Shown in pieces: positions 1-9,183 of a stretch of DNA of 36,501 nucleotides (position 1 is the first letter of the stretch; every line of letters begins with the position of its first letter). The stretch is from Streptomyces sp. (GTDB lineage Bacteria; Actinomycetota; Actinomycetes; Streptomycetales; Streptomycetaceae). The position numbers were made by a program, and so were the translations under genes. The notes beneath the pieces are model-generated. The model worked only from the letters and a program-made list of their open reading frames with translations. It was not told the DNA's origin and did not search any database. The DNA is taken from NCBI RefSeq assembly GCF_019510245.1, contig NZ_JAEKKT010000202.1, positions 1-36,501 of the forward strand, in the 5' to 3' direction.

Positions 1-2
1 GG

Positions 3-335
3 GAACACGTGAAGGAACCCGGCAAGGCCCCGCTCTGCGGAAACTCCGTCGGCACCGACCGCGGCTTCCTCGCCCGGGACATGGCGGCCCTGGAGGGATA
101 CCTCCACTACCGGATCGTCGACGTGTCCAGCGTCAAGGAACTGGCCCGGCGCTGGTACCCGCGGGCCTACTTCAACAGCCCGGAGAAGAACGGCAACCAC
201 CGCGCCCTCGCCGACATCCGCGAGTCGATCGCCGAACTGCGCTACTACCGCGAGGCGATCTTCGTACCGCAGCCCGGCCCGGACTCGGACACCGCGCGGA
301 CGATCGCGGCCAAGCACGTCCTGCCTGCGGAGTAG
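3..335 (+). CDS. orn: Oligoribonuclease, 3' end (5' end outside window)
   Basis: C-terminal ~110 residues of oligoribonuclease, the 3'-5' exonuclease (DEDDh family) that degrades 2-5 nt RNAs, including pGpG from c-di-GMP turnover. The reading frame is open from the window edge, so the gene is cut by the boundary. Recognisable parts are the APLCGNSVGTDR segment, the LEGYLHYRIVDVSS segment holding a DEDD aspartate, and GNHRALADIRESIAEL, which holds the catalytic His and last Asp of the DEDDh set. An actinobacterial tail (FVPQPGPDSD) follows. The gene ends in TAG, a terminator-like hairpin follows 4 bases later, and tRNA-His follows that. This is ordinary core sequence that anchors the left side of the accessory region. 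Confidence 0.95.
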   Translation, partial: EHVKEPGKAPLCGNSVGTDRGFLARDMAALEGYLHYRIVDVSSVKELARRWYPRAYFNSPEKNGNHRALADIRESIAELRYYREAIFVPQPGPDSDTARTIAAKHVLPAE

Positions 336-339
336 CCGC

Positions 340-366
340 CCGGGAGGCCGCGCAGGCGGCTCCCGG
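340..366 (+). terminator. Stem-loop after orn
   Basis: Hairpin starting 4 bases after the orn stop: 7 bp (CCGGGAG/CTCCCGG), a bulged G, then 4 bp (CCGC/GCGG) closed by a GCAG loop. It has no T-run, as is usual for streptomycete terminators. Confidence 0.6.
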
Positions 367-398
367 AAAGCCGTGCGCGAGCACCCCTTCGGACCCTG

Positions 399-404
399 TA
401 CACT
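399..404 (+). promoter_or_regulatory. Possible -10 of the tRNA-His promoter
   Basis: TACACT lies about 45 bases upstream of the mature tRNA-His 5' end and fits the TANNNT -10 pattern. No good -35 is seen at the right distance. Weak support. Confidence 0.3.
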
Positions 405-449
405 TTTTCTCGGCCGGTCGGAGAAACCACAAAGTCGCCGCCGGTCGTG

Positions 450-522
450 GTGGGTGTAGCTCAGCTGGTAGAGCACCTGGTTGTGGTCCAGGATGTCGCG
501 GGTTCGAGTCCCGTCACTCACC
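450..522 (+). tRNA. tRNA-His (GTG anticodon)
   Basis: Full cloverleaf: acceptor GTGGGTG (450-456) pairs with CACTCAC (515-521), U8-A9 at 457-458, and the D-arm begins GCTCAGC. The anticodon stem CCTGG/CCAGG (476-480/488-492) encloses loop TTGTGGT with anticodon GTG at 483-485. The T-arm contains GGTTCGAGTCC. C522 is base 73 and would pair with the histidine-specific extra G (-1, G449, encoded). CCA is not encoded. The 3' 22 bases (501-522) are repeated at 12119-12140, which marks this gene as the attachment site of the island to its right; the left copy keeps the tRNA whole. Confidence 0.97.
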
Positions 523-762
523 CTTGAAAGAGAGGCCCTTGGCCTGCGGAAACGCGGGCCAGGGGCCTGTTTGGTGTTTGGTCACGGCCGAACTACGGCC
601 CATACACCCGGGATTCAAGTCGCCCGGAAAGAAGCGATAGCCGTAAGTCCGTACGGAATCTCACTTAAAGCATGCAGTCAGTCGCAGACTGTGCGGTTTC
701 TGTGCATCGGTCCGCCGGTGAGTGACGGGATCCTGATCAGGGACGAAGGACGCGAGGAGGGC
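501..762 (+). repeat. Left direct repeat: tRNA 3' end (attL-like) plus downstream leader
   Basis: Bases 501-526 match 12119-12144 exactly over 26 bp: the tRNA-His T-arm, acceptor 3' strand and 4 more bases. From 527 to about 762 the match continues imperfectly and almost without gaps to 12145-12379. It includes a terminator hairpin and a well-kept block at about 720-762 (ATCAGGGACGAAGGACGCG and flanks). A shorter match follows at 764-785 versus 12426-12447. The perfect 26 bp looks like an integrase core; the longer imperfect block suggests two related elements at one tRNA site. Bases 569-864 contain no gene I can support. Confidence 0.85.
533..568 (+). terminator. tRNA-His terminator hairpin
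   Basis: A 16-bp uninterrupted stem (533-548 with 553-568, two or three G-T pairs) closed by a GAAA tetraloop and followed by GTTTGGTGTTTG. The equivalent at 12149-12188 keeps the loop and fold with a different stem sequence, so the structure itself appears to be selected. Confidence 0.85.
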
Positions 763-864
763 GGCCAAGCCATCAAGGCTGCGGTCGACAGGAATGTCGG
801 CAGCCCGCGCCAACCGAGGCGCTTGGAGGCTCCTTGGCTCATTGCAGGCCGTTAGCCTGTCGGT

Positions 865-2208
865 ATGTCAGAGCGTGTCATGCCCGGCCGCACGGACGGC
901 CTGATCACACTGGGTGCCGCGGACGCTCTGTGGGTCGCTCTGACGGCCGACAGTGCTGTGCCGACGGCTTCTGGGGCATTCACCTGCTCTCCTGCCCGTG
1001 CCAAGGCGGGGTACGTCCTGCTCGGCGACCAGGTGGTGGCGACGGTGAGGGCGAGCGACGGTCAGTGGAACGTCCCGGAGGGTGAGGTGCGCCGGGCAGC
1101 CGCGGAACTCAACGCGGTGGGGATGGACCGGCACGACCTGGTCCGCGTCGGCCCGTTTCGTGGAGCGCCGAGGCAGGGATGCAACGAGGAAACGCAACTG
1201 CGTTGGCGCCGACGCATCGCAGGGGAACTGCAGGAGTCGGGCGGCCCCGAGCGGGCGGCACGACGTGAAGACGGCAGGACCTCCCATCTGGCGGGGATCG
1301 ACTGGCGACGGATACTCGTGGAGCAGACCCGCGACGGGGCGCAGCGGACGTGGTGGCTGCCGCGCGCTGTGGTCAGGCTGCTCGACGCGGCCGAGCACAC
1401 CGAGACGCAGTGGGTGCAGGCCGCGCGGACCCGCCAGGCAACCGAAACCGTCACCGAGCCGCCCTCCCACCCCCGCCCGGCCCGAGACGCCGACCGTCGG
1501 CAGACGACGAGCCCCGAAGGCCCCACCGCCTCACCGCGCCCGTACGACAAAGAGCTGGAAGGCCAGCTGTACTCGGTACTCAGCAGAAAGCCCGGCACCC
1601 GCCGCAGGGTGGCCGGGTGGGCGTGCGCCGTCTGCCGCAGCGAGCCCGCCACCGTGCTCGACCACTGCCACGAACACGGCTACGTCCGCGCCCCTGTCTG
1701 CCAGTCCTGCAACACGCTGGAACGCCCCGACCACCTGTACAGCAACGACGTCCGCGTGGCGAACCGCTACACACGCCTCTTCGACACCGACACCGACGAC
1801 TGGCTTCGCCATTGGCACCGCTGCCCCGGCTGCCGCGCACGCACCACCCTCCCCCTGCCGCACCTCGCCGCATGGACGGCCCACACAGCCTGCCGATCAC
1901 TGCGCCCGACCCACCCCGCCCCCCGCGGACGCAAACCCTGCGGTGTCCTGCGCGTGTCCTGGACGGGCAGTCAGAACACGCCCCGCTCCTGCCTGCTCAC
2001 CGTCGCGGTCGACTTCTGCCCCTCCGGCGAGCACCGTGTCCTGGCCCGAGTCCCCTACCGCGAGGCCGCCGAGCGGTTTCGTGCCTGGTTGGCCGAGACG
2101 GCCCCTGCCGTCGCCGCCGCGGCCGGTCCAGACCGCCTGGACGACCTCCCTGCCCAGATCCGGCCAGTCATCGCGGACACCAGCGGCGAGAGCCTGGAAC
2201 TCTTCTGA
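865..2208 (+). CDS. Endonuclease VII-like HNH protein
   Basis: A 447-residue protein. Its middle carries the recombination endonuclease VII zinc/HNH signature: C254-x2-C257, then D266-H267-C268-H269, then VRxxxC279-x2-C282-N283. The Cys pairs would bind zinc and DHCH would supply the catalytic metal site. Phage T4 endonuclease VII cuts branched DNA; proteins with this domain are common in actinobacterial mobile elements. Residues 1-250 and 300-447 are not recognised; a further Cys pair (CPGC) lies at about residue 322. The start ATG at 865 has no strong ribosome site; ATG at 880 is possible. It is the first gene inside the island, is convergent with the Wadjet operon, and has a deleted relative at 12443-12514 ending in the same residues (TSG-x-x-LELF). 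Nuclease function is inferred from the motif only. Confidence 0.8.
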   Translation: MSERVMPGRTDGLITLGAADALWVALTADSAVPTASGAFTCSPARAKAGYVLLGDQVVATVRASDGQWNVPEGEVRRAAAELNAVGMDRHDLVRVGPFRGAPRQGCNEETQLRWRRRIAGELQESGGPERAARREDGRTSHLAGIDWRRILVEQTRDGAQRTWWLPRAVVRLLDAAEHTETQWVQAARTRQATETVTEPPSHPRPARDADRRQTTSPEGPTASPRPYDKELEGQLYSVLSRKPGTRRRVAGWACAVCRSEPATVLDHCHEHGYVRAPVCQSCNTLERPDHLYSNDVRVANRYTRLFDTDTDDWLRHWHRCPGCRARTTLPLPHLAAWTAHTACRSLRPTHPAPRGRKPCGVLRVSWTGSQNTPRSCLLTVAVDFCPSGEHRVLARVPYREAAERFRAWLAETAPAVAAAAGPDRLDDLPAQIRPVIADTSGESLELF

Positions 2209-2393
2209 CCGGGCACCGGAGCCGTCGAGGATCTACGGGGCGGTTCAGCGGGATTCGACATCGCCCGCTCCCTGAGATGCCACCACCGTTCCAGTCAGCC
2301 CCAGGGGGCTCGGGCACTGACGCCGACTCGCCGGTGGATGCAGGCCGGCGCACCGTGGTGGACGGATGGATCCGACCGCCACCGGACGCCGGT

Positions 2394-3671
2394 TCATGCG
2401 CGGGTGAGGTCGGACAGGAGCGTGGGCAGGAGGCGTTCTTCCATGACCGCACTGCCCGACTGCTCCATCACGAGGGCCAGTCCGGGGTCCCAGGGGCTGG
2501 CCGCGGGCGGTCCCGCGAGTGGGGTGGACTCGCCCTCGACGAGTGCCGCCGTGTAGTCGGCGGCGGTCATCCGCCAGGGGTGGGCGCCGTGGCGGGCCAC
2601 GGCGTCGGCGGTGATGCGCAGGCCGGCCCGGTCGAAGTCAGCGCGCCAGTGTAGCCGGGCTCCCGCTCGTACGGCGTCGCCGAGCAGTCTGTGGCAGGCG
2701 GCGGACGGAACTCCCTCGGTGCACACGAGGGCGGCACCGGTGTCCTGGAGTTCGCCGGCGGCGGCGCGCAGTACGGCCGGGTTCTCGCAGACGTAGATGG
2801 TGCGGGCGGCGGGGACGATGGGGTCGGTGGCGAGTTGGTGGAGGGTGAGCCGGAAGGGGATGCCGAAGTCGGCGGCGTCGCGCAGCCAGTCGCAGACCAC
2901 CGTGTCGCCCTCGGCCCCGATGTTGAGGACGAGTACCTGGCTGGCGAGGTCGTCGGCGATGGCTCCGGCGCTCTCCCACAGGGCTCGCCGCCCGGCCCGA
3001 TCACGCGGTACGGCCGCATCGTCGCCAGTACGCCACGCGAGGGCGCGCAGGACGAGTTGTTCGAGCGGGGTTCCGGGGACGAGGGCCTTGGTGTCACCGG
3101 TGGTCCACTCGGCGAGGACCGGCAGCGGCAGGGCGCCGACCGCATGTCCGGGGATGCGTTCCCCGTCACCGGTCAGTCTTTCGAGGACGCGTACCGCCGC
3201 GTCCAGGAGCGGTGCGTCCCCCCGACGTACGAGACGGGTGAGGGTGCCGTCGGCGGCGATCCGGTCGAGCCAGGCGGCGAACCATCCCTGCCCGGCGAGC
3301 CGGCTGGAGTGGGCCGACGTCAGGGCCTGCTCCCGGCGGGACTGCTCACCGGCGCGTTCGGCCGGCCGGTCGCGCAGGGGGCCGTGGAGTCGGCCGAGGG
3401 TCTGGAGGAGACCTGTGCCGTAGCGGTCGTACAGATACCCGTCCAGGTCACGCAGGGGTACGGAGAGGCGCTTGACGGTTTCGGGCCGGTAGCGGCCGGT
3501 GACGCCGATGACGGTGCGGCGCTCGGCCTCGCTGGGCCCCGTGAGCCCGATGTCGCCGTCGAGCGCGCCGCCGGTGCGCTCCAGTCTGCGGCGGGCAGCG
3601 ACGAGCAGGCGGGTCCATCCCTCGCCCCGCACCTCGTCGTATCCATGGCTTGCATGCTGCTCAGCCGACAA
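2394..3671 (-). CDS. jetD: Wadjet type II nuclease subunit JetD (DUF2399/TIGR02679)
   Basis: Toprim-containing nuclease subunit of the Wadjet (also called MksG/EptD) anti-plasmid complex. In the family, JetD cuts circular DNA once the SMC motor has reeled it in. The C-terminal DUF2399 region shows the Toprim signature: Glu296 in YVCENP and Asp345-x-Asp347 in RADFDRAG, so the active site looks intact. The N-terminal part starts with the basic RLLVAARRRLERTGG segment. I chose TTG at 3671: GAGGAG lies 7 bases upstream, giving 425 residues and an 11-base overlap with the end of jetC. GTG at 3632 is the alternative; a longer ATG-type start at 3737 would add a proline-rich stretch that looks like antisense of jetC. 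Last gene of jetABCD, convergent with the endonuclease VII-like gene. Confidence 0.9.
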   Translation of the reverse strand: MSAEQHASHGYDEVRGEGWTRLLVAARRRLERTGGALDGDIGLTGPSEAERRTVIGVTGRYRPETVKRLSVPLRDLDGYLYDRYGTGLLQTLGRLHGPLRDRPAERAGEQSRREQALTSAHSSRLAGQGWFAAWLDRIAADGTLTRLVRRGDAPLLDAAVRVLERLTGDGERIPGHAVGALPLPVLAEWTTGDTKALVPGTPLEQLVLRALAWRTGDDAAVPRDRAGRRALWESAGAIADDLASQVLVLNIGAEGDTVVCDWLRDAADFGIPFRLTLHQLATDPIVPAARTIYVCENPAVLRAAAGELQDTGAALVCTEGVPSAACHRLLGDAVRAGARLHWRADFDRAGLRITADAVARHGAHPWRMTAADYTAALVEGESTPLAGPPAASPWDPGLALVMEQSGSAVMEERLLPTLLSDLTRA

Positions 3672-6600
3672 CCGCGGTCTCCTCGGGTGTCCAGGCGCGC
3701 CGGGTGCCGGGCGAGCCGAGGGCGGCGGTGAGGTCACCGGTGTCGTCGGCGAGGAGCCGGTCGCCGTCCCAGACGAGCAGCAGGGCGGAGACGGTGTGGT
3801 CGACGGCGGTGTGCGCGAGGTCGTAGTGGGCGGCGGCGGACACGGAGGCGTGGGCGGCCCACAGATCGTAGCCGGTCATGAACAGGTCGAGGTCGAACTG
3901 GGCGGCCAGTGACATGAGTTCACCGCGCCCGGTGTCGTCCACTCCGGCGAAGGCCTCGTCGAGGGCGAGCAAGCGCGGGGCCTGCGGGTCGGCGGAGTTG
4001 AGCATGGCGTGCGCGGCGGCGAACAGCGGCAGGTGCAGCGACACCGACTGCTCACCGCCCGACAGGCGGCTGTGCCGGGCGCGGGTGAGCCGCTCCTCCG
4101 TCTTGTCGGGACGTACCAGCTGGAACGCGAACTGCCGCCAGCGCCGGTAGTCGAGGACCTCGGCGAGCAGTTCGCGGTAGGGCTGATCGCGGTGGCGGGC
4201 GCGGGCGGTCTTGATCTGCGCGGCGAAGTGCGTGCGCACCCTGGCGAGGCCCTCGGGGCCGAGGCGGGCGGCGTCGGCGTCGAGGAGGGCGCAGACGGCG
4301 CGCTGTTCGTCGTCGAGGTGGTCGGCGAGCAGCCAGCTCACCCCGACCGTCGTCCCCGAGGACATGGTGCGCCTGCGCATGTCGGTGTTCATGCGCCGGA
4401 TCAGGTCGCGGGCATCGACCGTGCGGTCGTGGATCTGCTGGGCGAGCCGGGTGAGCAGGGCGTCCTCCAGGATGCGCTGCTCGGACTCGGAGAGCAGTTC
4501 GGCCTGGTCACGACGGTGGGAGGCGATCTTCTGCGCGAAGGCCGCCACAGGCAGCGGGCCCTCCTCGTCCGCCACACGCACGAGGATGGCCCCGTCGGAG
4601 CCGTCCCATTCGGGCCGGTAGTCCTGTCCGGCGGCGGCGAGCTGCGCCTGCAGGTCGTCCAGCGCCTTGGTGAGACGGGTGACGGACTGCTTGAGGCTGC
4701 TCTCGGTGGGGGTGAGGTCGCGCGTGGCCGTCAGGATCGCCTCGTGTACGTCGATCACGGCCGGCGGGAGTGTCCCTCCGGTCCAGTCGACCTCCTGGGC
4801 GGGCCAGGCGAGGCCGGGCGGGCAGCGCAGGATGTCGAGGAGTTCCCGGGCGGCGTACGGGCGCAGGGAGCGAGCGGTGTCCTTCTCCTCCGCCGCGGCA
4901 ACCGCCACGGCCTCGGCGGCGGCCGTACGGCGGGCCTCGGCCGCCGCGGTGCCCGCGATGGCGGTGTGCTGGACGGTGCGGGCCGCCTCGGCCTCCGTCA
5001 CCAGGGCGTCGATCGCGTCCTCGGCCTCCTGCACCTGCCGCATCACCTCCTGCGCCTCGGCCCCGACGGCCTCCTGAAGGGCATCAAGGCCCGCCGCCTC
5101 CTCGGCGTGCCGACGGCGCGCCGCACGCTCGGTGTCCGCCGCCGCCTCTTCGTCCTCGGCGGCGGCGCCGAGCCGGTCGGCGGCGGCCTCGGCCGCCTCA
5201 CGCTGGCGGGCGTGTTCGCGGCGGCGGCCGGCGAGTTCGCGGACCGCCGTCTCGAAGGCGCGGGTGGCGGTCTCGACGGCGTCGACCTGTTCTGGGCGCC
5301 CGATCTCGATGGCGTCGGCGGCGTCGCGGGTGGCGCGCAGCCTCGCCGCGGCCCGGTCGAGCTCGCGCAGCGCCTGGATGATGCCGGTGGTACGGGGCAG
5401 GGCGGCGCGGGCGGCGGCGTGCGCCTCCAGGGCGGCGTCCGTACGGGCCTGCAGGCGCGCCAACTCGTCGAGCTGGGCGGAGCGTTCGGCCAGCAGCGCC
5501 TCGCAGACGGCGATCCGGGCGGCACGCCTGCGGGCGCGGGCGGTGGCGCCGACGTACTCGGCGTGCTCCTTGGTGTGGGCGCCGACCAGGACACCGGCCG
5601 CGTACCGCCCGTCGGGGCCGATGTGCGGGATGCCGGTGTCGAGGTCGCCGGTGACGGCGACGGATCTCAGCACGGCGGTGATCCGGGCGGCGGTCGGGAT
5701 CGCCATGCCGACCCCCGGGCTCTCGGAGCTCTCGGGGCTCAGGAGATCGGCCAGACTCGGGCCGCTCACCGGGGCGCCGGCACGCAGGTAGCCTTCGCTG
5801 TGTCCGGCCGCGACGGGGTTGTCGTCGGCGGTGACGAGTGCGTCGAGGAGGCCCGACGCCTCCAGGGCGGCCTCCAGGTCAGCTCGTTGCCGTTCCGTCA
5901 GGTCCTCTTCGAAGTCGACCAGTTGCCACAATGGGACGCCGTCACCGGGTGCCCGGTCGGCGGCGCGGCCGCGGGCCGGTGGCGGGGCGTCGTCGTGTTC
6001 AGCGGCGATCCGGTCGCGTTCGGCCTCCGTCTCGGCGCGGCTGCGCTCGACGTCGGTGCGCCGGGCGCGCAGGGAGGCGAGGGTGTCGCGCAGTTCCTGA
6101 ACCGCGGGAGCGACGGCCTCGGTGAAGGCGTCGGCGAGCGTGACCGCCTCCGCCTCACCGATGCGTTCGAGGGCTTCGGCGAGTCGGCCGGCCCCCTCCT
6201 CGGTCAGGAGCTCGCCGTGCACCTGCGTCCACTGGCCGAGTGCCGTACGGGCCTGTTCGCGGGCGGATTCGAGGCCCGACTCGGCGGCGGTCTCCGCGGT
6301 CTCGGCCGCGGTGACGGCCTCCTGCGCGCGGTCGAGGGAGATCCGGGCGAGGTCGCGGGTCTGCTCGGCGCCGCGTGCTGCCTGCTGGGCGGCACGCACC
6401 GCCCGGACGCCCTCGTGACGGGCGGCGGCGAGCGCGGCGGAGCGGTCGGCGAGATGGGCGGGCTCGGCGTCGGACGGGGTCCAGGGGAGGCCCGCGGTGT
6501 AGGCGTGGTCGGCGACGGCGGCGGCGTCCCGGGAGACGGCGGCGTCGAGTTCGGCGGCGAGCCGGGCGGCGTGTTCGGCCTCGGCGCGGGCGCGGCCGGT

Positions 6601-7701
6601 GGCGGCCGTCCGGCGTTCGCGTTCGGCTGTGGCCTGCCGTGCGGTCTGCTCGCAGGTGCGCACCAGGCGTTCCAGGTCGGCCAGTTGCTCGACGGCCTGA
6701 TAGGCGGCGGAGGAGCGCAGCTGTTCGAGACGGGCGCGCTGGGCGGCGAGCGAGGCGTCGGCCGACTCGGCGCGCGTCTCGGCGAAGGCCTGCTGCTCAC
6801 GGGCCGCCGTCAGGTCCGCGGTGGCGGTGCGTAGCGCGGCGGCGCGCTCGGCGGTCCCGGTACGGCGGGCGGTGAGCCGGTCCGCGGCACTGCGGGCGTG
6901 GACGCGCAGATAGGTGGAGTAGCTCGCGAGGAAGGCGCGGGTGGCGTCGTCGGCGGCGGCCAGCCCCTCCAGGGTGCGCTGCACGGACTCCATGTCGTCG
7001 AAGGAGCGCGCCGCCTCGGCGATCAGGTCGTCGTCGAGTGGGCGCAGACCGGCAGTGAGGGTGTCGGAGAGCTTGGCCGGGTCGAGGTTCTTGGCGAGCT
7101 GCGGGCGGCGCAACGTGAGGATCAGGGTGAGCAGTTGCTCGTACCGCTCCGGGCCGAGGCCGAACAGGCGCCGGTCGACGGCGGCACGGTAGTCGGCCGT
7201 GGAGGTGATCAGCTCACGTCCGAGTTCGGCGGCGAGCTGCTTCCTCGTCATCGGCCGGTCGTCGTGGGTGAGGAGCGAGAAGTCCTCGCCGACCCGGCCC
7301 TCGGCGACGAAGTGCCAGCGGGCGGGCGTGTCACGGTGCCGCTGGGCGTGCAGCCCGATGCCGCAGGTGACGGCCTCACCGGTCTCCCGGTGGGTGAACT
7401 CGATCCAGACGTAGCCGAGCGCGCTGTCCTGCCCGCGGAAGAGCAGGTTGGACTTCATCGTGCGGTCCTCGGCGGCGAACGGGTTCAGCCGCTTGGGGTC
7501 GATACGGCCGTCGAGGACGAACGGGAACAGAACCTCCAGCGCCTTGGTCTTCCCTGACCCGTTCGGGCCCCGCAGCACCAGCCAGCCGCCCGCGAAGGAG
7601 AACTCGTCGTCCCGGTAGTCCCACAGGTTGATGATCCCGGCGCGGGTGGGGACGAACCGGGCTGAGGGGGTGGAGGCCTGGGTGGGAGCGGGAGTGCTCA
7701 C
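3661..7701 (-). CDS. jetC: Wadjet type II SMC-like ATPase JetC (TIGR02680)
   Basis: A 1346-residue SMC/MukB-like motor that dimerises, binds DNA and extrudes loops with ATP. Walker A is GPNGSGKT at residues 45-52. The ABC signature LSGGEQ is at 1213-1218 and the Walker B RLLALDEAF at 1243-1251 with Asp1248-Glu1249, all intact. Between the heads are two long Ala/Arg/Glu-rich coiled-coil stretches (roughly 260-580 and 690-1110) separated by a hinge-like region, typical of the family. It starts at GTG 7701, whose last bases form the TGA of jetB (GTGA overlap), so translation is coupled. The 3' end overlaps jetD by 11 bases. The complete motor and intact neighbours indicate a working defence operon rather than a relic. 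Confidence 0.95.
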   Translation of the reverse strand: MSTPAPTQASTPSARFVPTRAGIINLWDYRDDEFSFAGGWLVLRGPNGSGKTKALEVLFPFVLDGRIDPKRLNPFAAEDRTMKSNLLFRGQDSALGYVWIEFTHRETGEAVTCGIGLHAQRHRDTPARWHFVAEGRVGEDFSLLTHDDRPMTRKQLAAELGRELITSTADYRAAVDRRLFGLGPERYEQLLTLILTLRRPQLAKNLDPAKLSDTLTAGLRPLDDDLIAEAARSFDDMESVQRTLEGLAAADDATRAFLASYSTYLRVHARSAADRLTARRTGTAERAAALRTATADLTAAREQQAFAETRAESADASLAAQRARLEQLRSSAAYQAVEQLADLERLVRTCEQTARQATAERERRTAATGRARAEAEHAARLAAELDAAVSRDAAAVADHAYTAGLPWTPSDAEPAHLADRSAALAAARHEGVRAVRAAQQAARGAEQTRDLARISLDRAQEAVTAAETAETAAESGLESAREQARTALGQWTQVHGELLTEEGAGRLAEALERIGEAEAVTLADAFTEAVAPAVQELRDTLASLRARRTDVERSRAETEAERDRIAAEHDDAPPPARGRAADRAPGDGVPLWQLVDFEEDLTERQRADLEAALEASGLLDALVTADDNPVAAGHSEGYLRAGAPVSGPSLADLLSPESSESPGVGMAIPTAARITAVLRSVAVTGDLDTGIPHIGPDGRYAAGVLVGAHTKEHAEYVGATARARRRAARIAVCEALLAERSAQLDELARLQARTDAALEAHAAARAALPRTTGIIQALRELDRAAARLRATRDAADAIEIGRPEQVDAVETATRAFETAVRELAGRRREHARQREAAEAAADRLGAAAEDEEAAADTERAARRRHAEEAAGLDALQEAVGAEAQEVMRQVQEAEDAIDALVTEAEAARTVQHTAIAGTAAAEARRTAAAEAVAVAAAEEKDTARSLRPYAARELLDILRCPPGLAWPAQEVDWTGGTLPPAVIDVHEAILTATRDLTPTESSLKQSVTRLTKALDDLQAQLAAAGQDYRPEWDGSDGAILVRVADEEGPLPVAAFAQKIASHRRDQAELLSESEQRILEDALLTRLAQQIHDRTVDARDLIRRMNTDMRRRTMSSGTTVGVSWLLADHLDDEQRAVCALLDADAARLGPEGLARVRTHFAAQIKTARARHRDQPYRELLAEVLDYRRWRQFAFQLVRPDKTEERLTRARHSRLSGGEQSVSLHLPLFAAAHAMLNSADPQAPRLLALDEAFAGVDDTGRGELMSLAAQFDLDLFMTGYDLWAAHASVSAAAHYDLAHTAVDHTVSALLLVWDGDRLLADDTGDLTAALGSPGTRRAWTPEETAVVG

Positions 7702-9152
7702 GGAGTCGGGTCCTTGGCGATTTCGTTGACGGTGTCGGTGACGGTGTCGTCGGTGAACAGGGCGGCTCGGGACGGCGGTTGCGCCGCCGTACGGGTCTTC
7801 ACGCGGGCCGTGACCCCTCGGTAGCGGGCGAGCAACGGAAGGGCGAGGGCCCCGCCGGCCACCCGGGCGATCAGCGACATGGCGACCAGCAGATCGAGGA
7901 CCTGGCCGAGAAGCCGGTCCGGGTCGCCGCGCAGGTCGGCGGCGAAGCCCGCGCCGTACTCGGCGGTGATCTCCTTGAGTCTGCCCCGGAGCCAGGAGTC
8001 CGTGACGAAGGGGTAACGGGTCTCCGCCGGCTCCTGCCCCTCGTCACCGGACGCCTCGTACGCCGACTCCTCGTTCACCGGTTCCTGGTCCGGCTCCGCG
8101 AGTTCGGCGACCAGCCCGCGCGACGGCAGGGCCGCGTCGATACGCCGGGCGCGGGCCGCGAGGCGTTCGGCGGCGGTGGGCGCGGGCAGCAGTGCGAGGG
8201 CGTGCCGTCCCGGGCGCTGGGCGGCGGCGCTGATCCGGGCGGCCAGCAGCAGCGCGGCCTGCGCGATCGTCCCGCCGCCGGGGAAACGGACGTCGGACAG
8301 CCTGCCGGAGGTGTCGATGAGCGCCACGCCTTCGGCCCGCCGCTCCGCCGTCAGCCCGGTCAGCCGTTCCAGGTCCTCGGCGAGGGCGGGGGCCCGCAGC
8401 TGGCCCAGGAGTTCGCTGTCCGCGTCGGCGTAGTACGCGACCGGATTCTCCAGCACGAGACGGCGGGCCCGGCGGGCCTGGTCACGGCGCTGCGCGGCCC
8501 GTCCCGCAGACAGGCCCAGCGCACTGCCGGAGTCGAGGAGCGCGGTGACCGAGGTCAGGTGCTGCAGGACGCGGGTCGGGTGATGGACGGCGAGGAGGAT
8601 CTCCCGGTCGATGTCGTACAGGGCCTCGGCCCGCTCAGGGTCACCGGCCCAGGCGGTGGCGGAGCCGTCGGCGAGGGTGAGCGCACCGCGCTCGGTGAGC
8701 CAGGTGACGGCGTCGACGAAGGCGTCCCGGTCGGGCTTGCGCGCGGTGTCGAGCCCGAGTCCGTCGATGCGTACGGCGTCGGCGGCGACCGCGTCGGCCA
8801 GCTCGCCGAGCGCCACCTGGGCCCCGTGGCGGCCCAGGGACGCGAGGGTGAGGACGAGATAGGCGTAGCGGCGGCGGTCGAAGGGCCGTCCCGCGCGGGT
8901 GAGGGCCGGGCGGGTGGCGTCCAGGCCGTCCTGGGCACGCTGGAGCCGCGCGGTGTCGGCGGTGGTGACGAGCCGGTGACCGAGCACCTCCATCAGGTCG
9001 GTGCGCAGCTGCTCGGCCCAGCGCCGCACGGTCGCCAGCGCCGCCTTGTCCGGGTACTCCGGCGTGATCAGCGGGTGCCGCAGGACGAGCCGTACCGCCT
9101 TCTGGTAGTCGGCGAGTTCGAGCAGGGAGACACCTTCGGCGACGCGGCTCAT
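7698..9152 (-). CDS. jetB: Wadjet type II KITE subunit JetB (DUF2398/TIGR02678)
   Basis: A 484-residue JetB/MksE-type protein, the KITE (winged-helix) dimer that links the kleisin JetA to the JetC heads. It opens with MSRVAEGVSLLELADYQKAV and contains the family's ALATVRRWAEQLRTDLMEVLGHRL region and a DREILLAVHHPTRVL stretch. The ATG at 9152 was chosen because this is where family-like sequence begins; upstream codons in the same frame overlap jetA and read as a Pro/Arg-rich shadow. It lies 31 bases after the jetA stop with no strong ribosome site, so coupling to jetA is likely. An acidic insertion (about residues 355-385, many Glu/Asp) is probably a linker. The stop overlaps the jetC start by 4 bases. 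Confidence 0.9.
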   Translation of the reverse strand: MSRVAEGVSLLELADYQKAVRLVLRHPLITPEYPDKAALATVRRWAEQLRTDLMEVLGHRLVTTADTARLQRAQDGLDATRPALTRAGRPFDRRRYAYLVLTLASLGRHGAQVALGELADAVAADAVRIDGLGLDTARKPDRDAFVDAVTWLTERGALTLADGSATAWAGDPERAEALYDIDREILLAVHHPTRVLQHLTSVTALLDSGSALGLSAGRAAQRRDQARRARRLVLENPVAYYADADSELLGQLRAPALAEDLERLTGLTAERRAEGVALIDTSGRLSDVRFPGGGTIAQAALLLAARISAAAQRPGRHALALLPAPTAAERLAARARRIDAALPSRGLVAELAEPDQEPVNEESAYEASGDEGQEPAETRYPFVTDSWLRGRLKEITAEYGAGFAADLRGDPDRLLGQVLDLLVAMSLIARVAGGALALPLLARYRGVTARVKTRTAAQPPSRAALFTDDTVTDTVNEIAKDPTP

Positions 9153-9183
9153 GCGGTCCTGCGCCGGTGACAGCTCGTACAGT

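Noticed and set aside
600..625. T-arm-like stretch GGGATTCAAGTCGCCC in the leader, similar in the right copy.
   Set aside because: Resembles the tRNA T-arm but lacks an anticodon arm and acceptor; probably chance, or an old att fragment that cannot be shown.
4009..6834. Very long plus-strand open frame opposite jetC.
   Set aside because: Gly/Ala/Arg/Val-rich shadow of the jetC coding frame, caused by high GC; no domain or ribosome site.
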